From the IMG/VR virus record IMGVR_UViG_3300017770_000081, positions 1 through 32,292 of that record: DNA of 32,292 bases. The stretch is one strand, 5' to 3'. The notes beneath the pieces are model-generated. The model was not told where the DNA came from, searched no databases, and saw nothing but the letters and a program-made list of their open reading frames with translations. Every line of letters begins with the position of its first letter. The first letter of the stretch is position 1. The translations under genes were made by a program, and so were the position numbers. The stretch comes from a virus. This document shows positions 8,701 to 17,800 of this stretch, piece after piece.

Positions 8701-11700
8701 TTTTTGTTGGGCTATCGTAAGCGCCCTCTCTATGATTTGACTGAGCAACTCTAAAGGTAATTCTAGGAGAAGTCTCATTAGATTCTTCAGAAAGACCTGT
8801 TCTTACGATTGATCCAGTTACAGTTTCTCCAACTTGGAATGTTCCACTATTCATGGAAATTTCAAGTAGTTTGGGTACACAATACTTAGTAACATCTACC
8901 CCATCAAAGAATGCATACAATCTTGTAAGGGGTTTCATTTTTTTAGAAACAAATTCAATGTTTCTAGATCTCATATTTGCAATCAAATCTCTACTGATAG
9001 TTCTGTCTCCTAGAGAATTGGTATCAAATTGTTCAGTAACAATAGTTCTAGAACCATTTCTAGATTGAACACCACTTTGAACTCTACTTACAATAGTTTC
9101 TTCTATAACCTGATCAGTAACGGTTCTGGTGTTTGTTCTTCGTCTGGATCTATTACCAGGTCCTTGACGATGAATGGTGTCTGGTCCATTATTAAGAACT
9201 CTTCTCCTGGTGGTAGTTTCATCTGTAATGCCACCCCAGTTAGTTTCCCAAGAATCCCAAAGAATTGGACCAAACCCAGTTTGAGGGTCAACTTCCCCGT
9301 TTGCTACAAGTGCATCAAAAGTTTCATTATAGTCACCTTCTTGCACGATAGTTTTTGCTTCTAAACGAGTTGTATCCACCCAACTATCAGTTGATGGAGT
9401 TAACTCCATGGTTCCATTCCAGAAACTAATAAGGAATGGAGTAACACTTTCAGTTCTAGTTGCAAATGCTTGAGTAATATATTCAACTTCAGCATAATCA
9501 AGAGTTAGGACATCATCTCCTTTTCTTACATTGTTACCCTCAATAGCAGCAACACTAGAATCTGCATTAGGGTCTCTGTCAACAACAGGACCAAGAATCA
9601 TGTCAACCGAATTGGTATAATGTTTTGGTCTAAGTTCGTTATACTTTATATCAAGAGAATTCTTAATATCAAAACTATCATCTTGAGTTTGGAATCCAGA
9701 GAAATTGTCTACGAAGAATCCTGATTTAAATCTGTTTAAACCTTCAGAATCAGAAACAAATAAGTTTGCAGTTTCTTTCTCCAATAAAGAAAGAGTAGTA
9801 TAATATTCAAGACTTCTAATTCTATCTTCAAGTCTTTTGATATCCTGCATACGATATCTCTTATGCTGGTTAAATGCTAGTTTTGCGTCACTAACATTAA
9901 AGAGATATGGGGGCAATTCTATAGTACAAATTTCAATTGCATCATCAATAGGATTTGGGTTTACCGGATCATCAGAAGGAGTTCCATAAACAACCTGAAA
10001 TCTTCCATCTTTGGAGAGGAAAACTCTATCAATTCTTCCTTGATAATAATCAACATCAGCAGTAATAGCTTCGTCAGACGCTAAAATATGCTGAACCGAT
10101 TGTCCTGCCCCATTAAAAACTCTCCCTGCAAACTCTAATGGAGATCTAACATTTTCGGCAACACTATATTCGGAAACTCTTGGTCTTAAATCAATAATAT
10201 CACTGGTTCTATATCCATTAACTGTTTTGATTTCTTCAGAATAATCAAAGTTTCTATAAGAATCTACAGTTACAATATCACCATTATCAGTTGTATCAAA
10301 ATACGCAGAGGTAAAGTAAACCTTTAACTGGTTTACTGGTGCGCTGCTCTTTACTTTTCTTTTTATAGATCCATAAGAATAAAGAGTTTCTTCTTGACCA
10401 GTTCTGAATGTGTAGTTTGAAGAAATATTGAAACTAGGTGTGGTTAAAACAGAAACTCTAGCATTAATATTAGACTCATCAAATTCAATAGTTTCGCCCT
10501 CAATGAGCACAGATTCATTTTTATAGATAAGAGAAATTGTAGATGCATCTACAATTTCAGCAACTATTGCTACAGCACCACTAGTTTGACCAACTATTCT
10601 TTCACCGATTAACATATCGGATGTAGTTGTAGAAGGACTAATGATGTTAAGAAGGGATACCTTAGGAGCAGAAGCGGTACTTGTATCTGCAGATTCAAAG
10701 ATTCCTTGAATTGAGATAATGTCTGGAGAATTTAGCGAAATTAATTGGTCTTCAACTCTAGTTCCATATGGATAGTTTCCGTAAGTAAGACCATTATTAA
10801 GCGTAGTGGTTCCAATTCCAGATCCCTGAAGTCTAGATTTATCAACAATGATAGATTTTACTCTATCTTTAATTTTTACTTTAGACGTTGGATTTGTCTT
10901 TCTTAGAGTGGCAATCAGGGTTGCTCCACTATTATCAGTTCCAAGATTTCTAATCTGTAAAGATTTTCCATCTGACGATAGTTCAAATCTATCTGAACTA
11001 AGTTGTTCAGTTTTTCCATCGGATCTGATAAGAACATATCTCTCATCATCAAAAGGAAGGAAAGTTTCATTAGTTCCCGCTTCAGCCGCAACAGAGAGTT
11101 GTTCAGATGCAATGTCAACACTAATAGTTTTTCTAATAGTAATAACAGATTCAGCAATATCTACTGCTGATACGTTTGGTTTTGGTAAAAGAGTGTATAA
11201 AGTATTATCAGAAGATTTGGAAAGTTCTGTGTTGAGAACTTGTAGATCCGTAACATTTAAGGTCGTTGCAGGTAAGAATCCACTTGCAATTCCAGAAACA
11301 GTAGCAACGCCTTCAATACTAACAGTTGCAGTGCCAACACCAGTAACTCTGGCGATAATTGGGTCCTCAGTTAGTCCTGGAGTAGTATCAGTATACCTAA
11401 CTAAATCATTTTCTTTGATAACTGTTCCGGGAAACAGTTGATTTGGAGCAGTAATCGTGCTAACTCCACCAGACTTGGGACTAATGGTAGCAATACCAAC
11501 TGTAAACTTATTGGATTGGAGTATATTTGCACTGAAAGTATTAACTCCAGTGATTCCATCAGCAAGATCTAAGGTGTTTGAAGAACCATATACAGATTTT
11601 ACGTTAGAAATTTTATTTTCAGTAACTGCAATAGCAATTCTTCCATCTTCAAGTCCATTAAAAGAGAGTCTTTCATTAGCAACAAAAGTTCCCTTACTAT

Positions 11701-13264
11701 CATATACAGTAACAGCAGTTCCTGCACTTACAGGGTGTCTTAAAAAACCAGTAGCACCACTAGAATTTCCTTTTACAAAAGTGGGAACAGTTAGAGTGTG
11801 TGACTGATTTAAAGCAATTTCAGTTGTTGTCTGTACATCATACAGTGACAAATCCCACTGATTTGTATTTGCATTAGATACACTGTAAGATCCAGATTCA
11901 AGTCTAAAGTCATATACTCTTGCAAGACCAATTTCTTTTCCTGGAGCACTTTCAGAGTTAACTCCAACTCTTTGATCTCGTAAACTTACAACGAAAGTAT
12001 TACCAACTCCAACTGTAGGTGCTCTATAAACACTATTAATTTTGAAAGTTGCACCTGTATTATAAATGAAATTTTGATTTTCTAAAGTTTTTGTAGTTCT
12101 TGGTTTATCTACGTCAATATATGTTGTATTAAGAGTTTCAATTTCATACCCTTTTACATATGCTTTTCCAGGGGAGAGTTTGTAAAGAGCAAGATTATCA
12201 GTAGGAGTTACTCCTCCGGGAGTAAATTGACCTGCATTAAATATTCCATTGTTTCCAACTTGATTGTTTAGTGCCTCTGCAACAGAAACATCAAATGGTT
12301 TTACATAATAATGTCCAGACTCATCGAAAGTTCTTCTTGCCAGAATATCAGTCCAGTCTTTGTTATGATATCCACCTGCCAGATTTGTCTTTAAAGTGGC
12401 AGTTTGGATAACTCCATTAATTACAGTTGCAAGTAGAATAAAATTATCATCATTAAAGTCATCTAAAGGTTTTTTGAATAAACTTGCACTAACTCTAAGT
12501 CTGTCTGCACCAGGAGCAGCATAGTTATTAAATCCTTGAGAATTATCATTAAGAGATTCATCTAAATCTGCAGTAACGATTTCCTCATCAACGAAAAAAC
12601 CAATCCTATAACTTGGAGTATTGCTATATTGATCAAGAACTAAAGTTTCTCTATTAACATTAACAAAACTACCCCTAATAAAGTAAACACCATTCTCTAC
12701 AGAAAAAGCAGATCCAGTTGCAGCAGCATTAGATGCTATAGTGCTCGCAAAAGCAGATCCAACAGGAATAGTCGTATTACCAAGCAATCCCGAAATAATA
12801 ACTTCATTGCAAGTTAATGTTTCTGCATCAAAAAATGTTTGGGTTTGATTGTTTGTTGTACTAGAACCCAAATAATTAATATAAAGGGTTATATTTCCAT
12901 TCTCAGAATCTTCAGGTAATATAATACTATCAACAACAGCAGTTACACCAGATCTAACTCCAGTGATTTTTGTTCCGACTAACTGATCTACATACGCAGA
13001 TACAGGAACCCCTTGAAAATTATTATCTAATTGAATTGCGTAATATAATCTAGTATATGCAGTGTTTCCAGGAATTACTTTAGCACCTTCTTTAAAAAAG
13101 TGCTGTCCAAATTTTTCAATTTGATTTTGCAGTATAGACTGAAGAGATGTTAACTCTCTTGCCTGAACAGGATATCCAGGTTTGAATAATACCTTATGGT
13201 AATCGTTAGCGGGATCAAAATCGTCAAAATATGGCGCTACGTTGAGATTCGTTTGTTGAGGCAT
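5720..13264 (-). CDS. Giant DUF4815-type virion structural protein (2514 aa)
   Basis: The N-terminus (about 1-70) carries the DUF4815 signature: 'FDPANDYHKVLFKPGYPVQA' followed by REL and QSILQNQIEKFGQHFFKEG. This is typical of large phage tail or baseplate proteins. Near 1131-1172 is a coiled coil (KRLEDRIRSLEYYTTLSLLE). Near 1440 is the phage motif 'MKPLTRLYAFFDGVDVTKY'. About 1698-1840 is a jelly-roll-like module with SFLVEDETGCFLTSCDVFF and VEGGKEYAICL. Near 1928-1995 are Gly-Gly-Tyr turns, and near 2136-2180 an 'Arg-Gly' module (IGDEIITYT ... IVRGRNP). 'GE-x-x-G-SGa' units also occur. It occupies the position of T4 genes 9-12, so a role linking baseplate to fibres or tail pins is plausible but inferred. 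The ATG is six bases after the gp8 stop. There is no frame break in 7.5 kb. Confidence 0.88.
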   Translation of the reverse strand: MPQQTNLNVAPYFDDFDPANDYHKVLFKPGYPVQARELTSLQSILQNQIEKFGQHFFKEGAKVIPGNTAYTRLYYAIQLDNNFQGVPVSAYVDQLVGTKITGVRSGVTAVVDSIILPEDSENGNITLYINYLGSSTTNNQTQTFFDAETLTCNEVIISGLLGNTTIPVGSAFASTIASNAAATGSAFSVENGVYFIRGSFVNVNRETLVLDQYSNTPSYRIGFFVDEEIVTADLDESLNDNSQGFNNYAAPGADRLRVSASLFKKPLDDFNDDNFILLATVINGVIQTATLKTNLAGGYHNKDWTDILARRTFDESGHYYVKPFDVSVAEALNNQVGNNGIFNAGQFTPGGVTPTDNLALYKLSPGKAYVKGYEIETLNTTYIDVDKPRTTKTLENQNFIYNTGATFKINSVYRAPTVGVGNTFVVSLRDQRVGVNSESAPGKEIGLARVYDFRLESGSYSVSNANTNQWDLSLYDVQTTTEIALNQSHTLTVPTFVKGNSSGATGFLRHPVSAGTAVTVYDSKGTFVANERLSFNGLEDGRIAIAVTENKISNVKSVYGSSNTLDLADGITGVNTFSANILQSNKFTVGIATISPKSGGVSTITAPNQLFPGTVIKENDLVRYTDTTPGLTEDPIIARVTGVGTATVSIEGVATVSGIASGFLPATTLNVTDLQVLNTELSKSSDNTLYTLLPKPNVSAVDIAESVITIRKTISVDIASEQLSVAAEAGTNETFLPFDDERYVLIRSDGKTEQLSSDRFELSSDGKSLQIRNLGTDNSGATLIATLRKTNPTSKVKIKDRVKSIIVDKSRLQGSGIGTTTLNNGLTYGNYPYGTRVEDQLISLNSPDIISIQGIFESADTSTASAPKVSLLNIISPSTTTSDMLIGERIVGQTSGAVAIVAEIVDASTISLIYKNESVLIEGETIEFDESNINARVSVLTTPSFNISSNYTFRTGQEETLYSYGSIKRKVKSSAPVNQLKVYFTSAYFDTTDNGDIVTVDSYRNFDYSEEIKTVNGYRTSDIIDLRPRVSEYSVAENVRSPLEFAGRVFNGAGQSVQHILASDEAITADVDYYQGRIDRVFLSKDGRFQVVYGTPSDDPVNPNPIDDAIEICTIELPPYLFNVSDAKLAFNQHKRYRMQDIKRLEDRIRSLEYYTTLSLLEKETANLFVSDSEGLNRFKSGFFVDNFSGFQTQDDSFDIKNSLDIKYNELRPKHYTNSVDMILGPVVDRDPNADSSVAAIEGNNVRKGDDVLTLDYAEVEYITQAFATRTESVTPFLISFWNGTMELTPSTDSWVDTTRLEAKTIVQEGDYNETFDALVANGEVDPQTGFGPILWDSWETNWGGITDETTTRRRVLNNGPDTIHRQGPGNRSRRRTNTRTVTDQVIEETIVSRVQSGVQSRNGSRTIVTEQFDTNSLGDRTISRDLIANMRSRNIEFVSKKMKPLTRLYAFFDGVDVTKYCVPKLLEISMNSGTFQVGETVTGSIVRTGLSEESNETSPRITFRVAQSNHREGAYDSPTKTFRENPYTNRPLANSYSSTSTILNVDTLSLSEQPQGSYFGHVQTGMTFVGETSGAQATLDDVRLIADLSSTIIGSLFIADPNNVNFPKFETGTKTFTLVNDIDNNQDLASTIAEEAFTSTGTLETVQENILSIRNARIEQRREFQDRNVEQTLGTQVVNSNVVSTQQRTQTIITWYDPLAQSFLVEDETGCFLTSCDVFFRTVDDLDVPVVFQLRSMDNGLPTTKILPGSEIVLDPSDIETSSDGSIATNVQFKSPVYVEGGKEYAICLASNSTKYTVYISRIGENDLLTDTFISNQPYLGSLFKSQNNTTWEPSQWEDLKFTLYRADFIESGSVEFYSPELTQGNAQIAKLLPDPISISSKKIRVGLGTTVGDSGYQIGNTFFQDGTNATGDLVGTAGSVTGTLSVSNPGIGYTPADGSHTFAGVNLITLTGSGRGATAEISVLNGGIVASGATITAGGSGYVVGDVLGISTIGIATIGRDAKLTITGIGVTNELILDNVQGNFVVGGGKSMNYFDSVGVAKTLNNDLPGAPGGDVQIASIVTINDGLHMNISHQNHGMYFTENDVRLSGVKPDIKPTTLSVAYPSDSTSGLTVGLGATFATFENVGVGTTNSGLLLIGDEIITYTNVTGNTIGGNIVRGRNPKSYPAGTPVFKYELSGVSLDRINKTHSLADVTESDPFTFDSYKIKLDVSGNTGTARNTDVGFPQLFLNRSKSTGGTKVRATQNMPFELITPNVHNMTVPGTTINAELRTTTSTSFSGTEVPFLNAGFSDIIINQKNYFDSPRMIASKINEDANLTTVPGSKSMNMRMFLNTVDTRLTPVIDTQRVSAVLTSNRVNNVVTNYATDSRVDSIEEDPTACQYISKEIVLENSASSIKIILSAHINIDADIRAFYSVANEPGFEPTFSPFPGYSNLNTRGQVIAPQNNNGQPDVFIVKSNTLAHDSALVDYREYTFSIDNLPSFKTYRVKLNLTSNNQCYVPRIKDLRVIALA

Positions 13265-13270
13265 AATTCT

Positions 13271-14824
13271 TTAGAACTGCAAAATAACTTTTATGTCTTC
13301 TTTTTGGTTTGACGATCTTGTTATAGATGGTCTGTTGTCAACGTAAATAATATTCCCAGAGTGTTTTTTAACCTCAGGGTTGGCAACACCGCTCGTAAAA
13401 CTCTGACCAAGATAGTAAGTACGATTATTTATTACCGTAGATATACCAGTAAAGTTTTCATCTATATTTAAATTTGAACCAGTAGATGGCGTGATAGAAA
13501 CACTTCCACCTGTTCCGGGAGTTGATGTAAATTCTGTTAAATCAAATCCATATGTGGGTTGAGTTTGTGCTGTTCCAACCGTATTAAATCCTGCAACACT
13601 TCTATCCTGCCAAAATTTAAGAACCCCAGTGGTCTGGTCGTAACTAACAACTCTTCCTACAGCAGTTGATCCTGTGGATACTGTTTGGGTAAAATATGCA
13701 TCTGCTGTAAAGGTTGCAGTGCTGTATCCAGTTCCTACTAGTTTAAGCGCACTTACAGCAGATGCTTTACTCAATTCCAATTTTGAGGATGAACCAAACT
13801 GATCTGGATTTTCTACAACTCCAATTCTAGATATTTGATTTCCGGTAATAAAATCTGGATTTTCATTATCATTTTCAATTCTAGAATAGAGAAGAACATT
13901 GTATGCTCCCAATTCTCTGTAAATATCTGCACCATGTCCTCCTTGTGGAGGAATGATTACATCAAAGGTTGGTCTAGTGGTTCCTGTAGGAACTCCACCA
14001 GCAACCAAATCAATATTTCCATAAGTGTATCCAGAACCCTGATTAGAAACAATTACTTGCCCTACTTGTTGATTACCATCGATTACAATAGTACATTCTG
14101 CTCCAGTTCCATCTCCTCTAATAGGAACTCCTGTATAAGTTGCATTTGCTGTTCCTAAACCAACTCCACGATTGGTAATAGTTGCAATTTTGATACTACC
14201 ATCAATCGAGTTATCTCTAACTGCTGCATTAGTAGTTGCAGTTCCCCAATTTGCCGGAACGGGCATATATTGGGTAGACTCAAATTTTACTACCTGACTA
14301 GGTTTAATAGTATACAAATACTTCCAAATATATCCATCTCCACTAGTTCCCGCACTTCTTGGTTCTAAATCAGTGAAAGTTGGTTCATCCAAAGATGCCT
14401 TTCCTGTAGGATTGTCTGGGTCTATTCCATTGTGTAGGCAAATATAGACCCTAAAATCACTATTCATTACAAAATAATTTGCAAGATATAATGAAGTTGA
14501 CCCAGAAATCTTTGCCGTATTAGTTCTACTATAGTCATGACGATACATGTCATAAGCAGTACCAGAACTCCATGTTCTTTTTGGAACTACTTGATTTGCA
14601 TCAGAACTTTCGATTTTCTTGAGAGCAATCATTGTATCCCAATAATCGTTCTCTTGATCGAAATTATCTTTAGGTGCAGGAGGATCATTATCCCAATCAC
14701 TTTGATAATCTGTAGGATTAGGTAGACCAACAAAAGAATAATAAGAGTTGCTGGAATTATTCACTCCAGCAATAAAATTCTTTGCGTTTAATATCCTAAT
14801 CTGATCCGTTATAATAGCAGCCAT
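13271..14824 (-). CDS. 8: gp8-like baseplate wedge protein
   Basis: This 517-aa protein is homologous to T4 gp8 (334 aa), a dimeric wedge component that joins gp7 and gp10 in the baseplate. Matches to T4: VVPKRTWSSGTAYDMY (T4 VIPRRDWGDTRYPDPY), the following strand 'DFRVYICLHNG', GDGYIWKYLYTIKPS (T4 GDGYVWEYLFEIPPD), and the terminus HSGNIIYVDNRPSITRSS (T4 HSGEMIYMENRPPIIMAM). Extra material relative to T4 lies at about 211-280 (Gly-Gly-Tyr turn, NQGSGYTYG) and about 368-400 ('STGSTAVGRVVSYDQTTGVL', an SGa-type unit). The conserved ends with expanded middle show modules inserted into a T4-type scaffold. A late-promoter-like box lies just upstream. Confidence 0.93.
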   Translation of the reverse strand: MAAIITDQIRILNAKNFIAGVNNSSNSYYSFVGLPNPTDYQSDWDNDPPAPKDNFDQENDYWDTMIALKKIESSDANQVVPKRTWSSGTAYDMYRHDYSRTNTAKISGSTSLYLANYFVMNSDFRVYICLHNGIDPDNPTGKASLDEPTFTDLEPRSAGTSGDGYIWKYLYTIKPSQVVKFESTQYMPVPANWGTATTNAAVRDNSIDGSIKIATITNRGVGLGTANATYTGVPIRGDGTGAECTIVIDGNQQVGQVIVSNQGSGYTYGNIDLVAGGVPTGTTRPTFDVIIPPQGGHGADIYRELGAYNVLLYSRIENDNENPDFITGNQISRIGVVENPDQFGSSSKLELSKASAVSALKLVGTGYSTATFTADAYFTQTVSTGSTAVGRVVSYDQTTGVLKFWQDRSVAGFNTVGTAQTQPTYGFDLTEFTSTPGTGGSVSITPSTGSNLNIDENFTGISTVINNRTYYLGQSFTSGVANPEVKKHSGNIIYVDNRPSITRSSNQKEDIKVILQF

Positions 14825-14842
14825 TTGACGCAGGTTTTTCTT

Positions 14843-14850
14843 TATTTATT
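14843..14850 (-). promoter_or_regulatory. Late-promoter-like box AATAAATA before gp8
   Basis: The minus strand reads TAATAAATAAAG. AATAAATA is one base from the T4 late consensus TATAAATA and fits the cyanophage form NATAAATA. The first TAA is the stop codon of the 4206-aa gene. The box ends 18 bases before the gp8 ATG. The 10-base context on the plus strand (tttatttatt) is identical before gp25. Confidence 0.65.
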
Positions 14851-17800
14851 AGGAGTTTGCGGTATAATTTTTAGACTTCAAGAAGTTTGTTCTAATGACT
14901 CTAGTTGAAGTAGTTATACCAGAAGTGTATGCAGTGTAAGAACTTGTGAGATCTCTTGAGGAAACATCAATTCTTCCCCAACTAAAGTCACCGAAACCAG
15001 TATCAGAAGTTGTGATTCCAGTACTGTATCCCGAAGGAACAACGGTAGCATCAACAAACAATCGCTTGACTGTCGTTGATATTCCAACAACATCTCTTTC
15101 TAATGTCTCTACACTAGAGACCTCGTATATTCCATCAAATGTATTCCCCATACCAACGTTAGACTTCTTAATCATGAAGTAATCATTTGACTGAATCGAA
15201 GTAATTGTTACTGCAGTTCCAGCAACAACAGTGTTTCTGAGGAAAGAATCATATGGAATATGAATATCAAAGATAAATTTAGGACCAGCAGTGGTTCCAA
15301 ATCCAACAATAATACCATTATCACCCGAATAAGTATTTACACTACATGCTTCTTCGGTATGTCCTGGAGGAGATATAAGAACAGTAGGTACGCTTGTATA
15401 TGTATAACCAACTCCAGGAGAGGTGATTGCAACACCAGTGACAGTTCCGCCAGCACTTATGGTCACTGTGCCAAATGCTCTAGACGCAGAGGTGTAACCA
15501 AAACTTACTGTTGCAGTGCTATACCCAACACCACCGTCAGATATTACAACAGAGGAAATAGTCCCGAATCCAGAAATAACTGCTGTTGCAGATGCACCAA
15601 CTTTTGGTTCTTGAGCAACAAATTTAATTTTATCTTGGAACTGTAAGTTTGCTGCCTCGTTTTGGGGATTAAATAGTGGTCTCAGACTATCAACATATAT
15701 TGCAGTTGAACCTACGCCAACATTTTTAATAATATATGCTGTTGGATTAATGACGGGTTCATAAAGTTCCCTATCTTTTCCTGTTGGAATACCATCAATA
15801 ATCTTATCTTCAGTTTGTCTGCACCAGGTAACTGGTCTTACTAAAGTTACATCATTAGTATTTCCTGGTCCAAAGTAAGGATTTGTTGCAACATTACCAG
15901 TTGAAAGAATATTAAGAACACTTCTTTCATCTTCATCAAGACTTTGTGCCTGAGAACCTGCCATATGTTTTAGTTGTAACGTATCACCTTTCTTAACCGT
16001 TTCGATCACATCTCTAAAAATAACATCACTATCACCATTTCCTTTATAGAAAATAATGGTAACAATATCACCAATCTTTAATGCTTCAGTAAAGGTGAGT
16101 GTGCTTCCCCCTGTAAATACATATCCTGCACCTGGTTCTTGTAAAATATCATTTACAAAAATAATTAATACATCTTGAACATCGATTTTTGAACCTGGAG
16201 AAGAAACAATTGAAGTAATTGCTCCGTTTAATTTCAATGGGAAATCTTTTCTTGCTCCATCAATGAGATCTTCAATATTATCAAGAACTTGTAAAGTTCC
16301 TACAGACCAACCTGCAAACTTATCGTCTGCAATTTCATCGACAGTAACTTGGAACTCGTTTCCATAATAAGATGATGTGGTTGGTATTCCTGTTGTTCCT
16401 CCGATTGCAACTGTTAATATAGCACCATCTCTATAACCATATCCAGTATTATCAATTTCAAAATCAATAACGCTAGAACCATTACCAACTACAACATCGA
16501 TAGTTGCTTCAGTTCCAACTCCAGCAGCAGAAGAAGAACTGTAGAATAAACGCATATTGGAATACGATACAGGATCATCAATAACAATATCAATTGGTTT
16601 TTTAACCGTTCCACATCTTGCATAGAAATGTGTGCGAGTGGAAATACCCGTGTTTATTTCAAAATTAGTACTATCAATAATTTTGAGAACAGTTGATCCC
16701 TGTGATGCGGGATCAAATCCACTAGCGGAGTTGTTACTAGATCTTGGTGCAATAAGAGCAGGTTGTGCCACTCCACCACTTTGATAGAATGTTGGGACAG
16801 TAGAAACTCCAACGTTTATAACAAATACTGTGGTGCTGGGAACAGAAGTTACTTTAGAACCACAATATGCAGGATCAGTTGTTCTTGGATAAACGTGAGT
16901 AGAAGATCCGCCGTCTAAACCACAAGTAAATGCTAATCCAGTAAGAATAACGTCACTCTTTTGTCCTGTAGTGGAAAGATTGTGAGCAGATGATGTGGTC
17001 ACAGTCATGATACCACTTATATTATCATAAATGGCATTACTTACATTGACAGGACCAGAACCACTATAATCGCATGTAAATGCAATTCCCGAAACAATAA
17101 TCTCTTCACCAAAAGATAAACCATGTGCAGTAGAAGTTGTAACAGTTGTCAATCCAGTTATGGAATTATATCCAACGTTTGATATGGAACGAGGTGCATA
17201 GAAAACTCTATCAGTTGTGATAGCTACTGAAGTTATATTACCTGCAGAAATAGAAGCGATTCCCACTGGGATAATAGTAGATCCCGTGACATCTGGTAGT
17301 TTTACTCCTACAGAAACATTTGTCTGTATTCCAGATCTATATCCAGAACCACTATTACCAATTGATACTGAAGTAATCGTACCAGCAGAAGATACAATTG
17401 CCGTGCCACCCGCAGCAACCAGAGGTTGATAACCAAAACCTTCAGTTGAACCGACAGATACAATTACTCCACCTTTAGGGAAACTAGAAATACCTACATC
17501 AGGTCCAAGAGGAGTTTGTGGAGAAGTGCCATTAAAGGTTACAGAAGTAATTCCAGAACTCTCAGACAAAGTATAATCTTTATCCGAAGAAGGAACTTGG
17601 AAAATATCATTAATTAGAACGATTGCATTTTCGTCAGTAATTCCCGTTATGTTGCTACTAGATTGTTGTAAAGCAAACTGATTAGTAACTCCATTAAAAC
17701 TGTCGTTAATATTATCGAAAATATAGTTTTTATTATAAGAGTCATTGGACCCGCCAGTTATTCCAGACCTAATAAAACTTCTTCCTTGGAAAGTAGAACT

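Noticed and set aside
10848-11807. Plus-strand frames of 197 and 116 aa
   Set aside because: They are antisense to the intact DUF4815-type gene, with no promoter or ribosome-binding site and no recognisable protein features.
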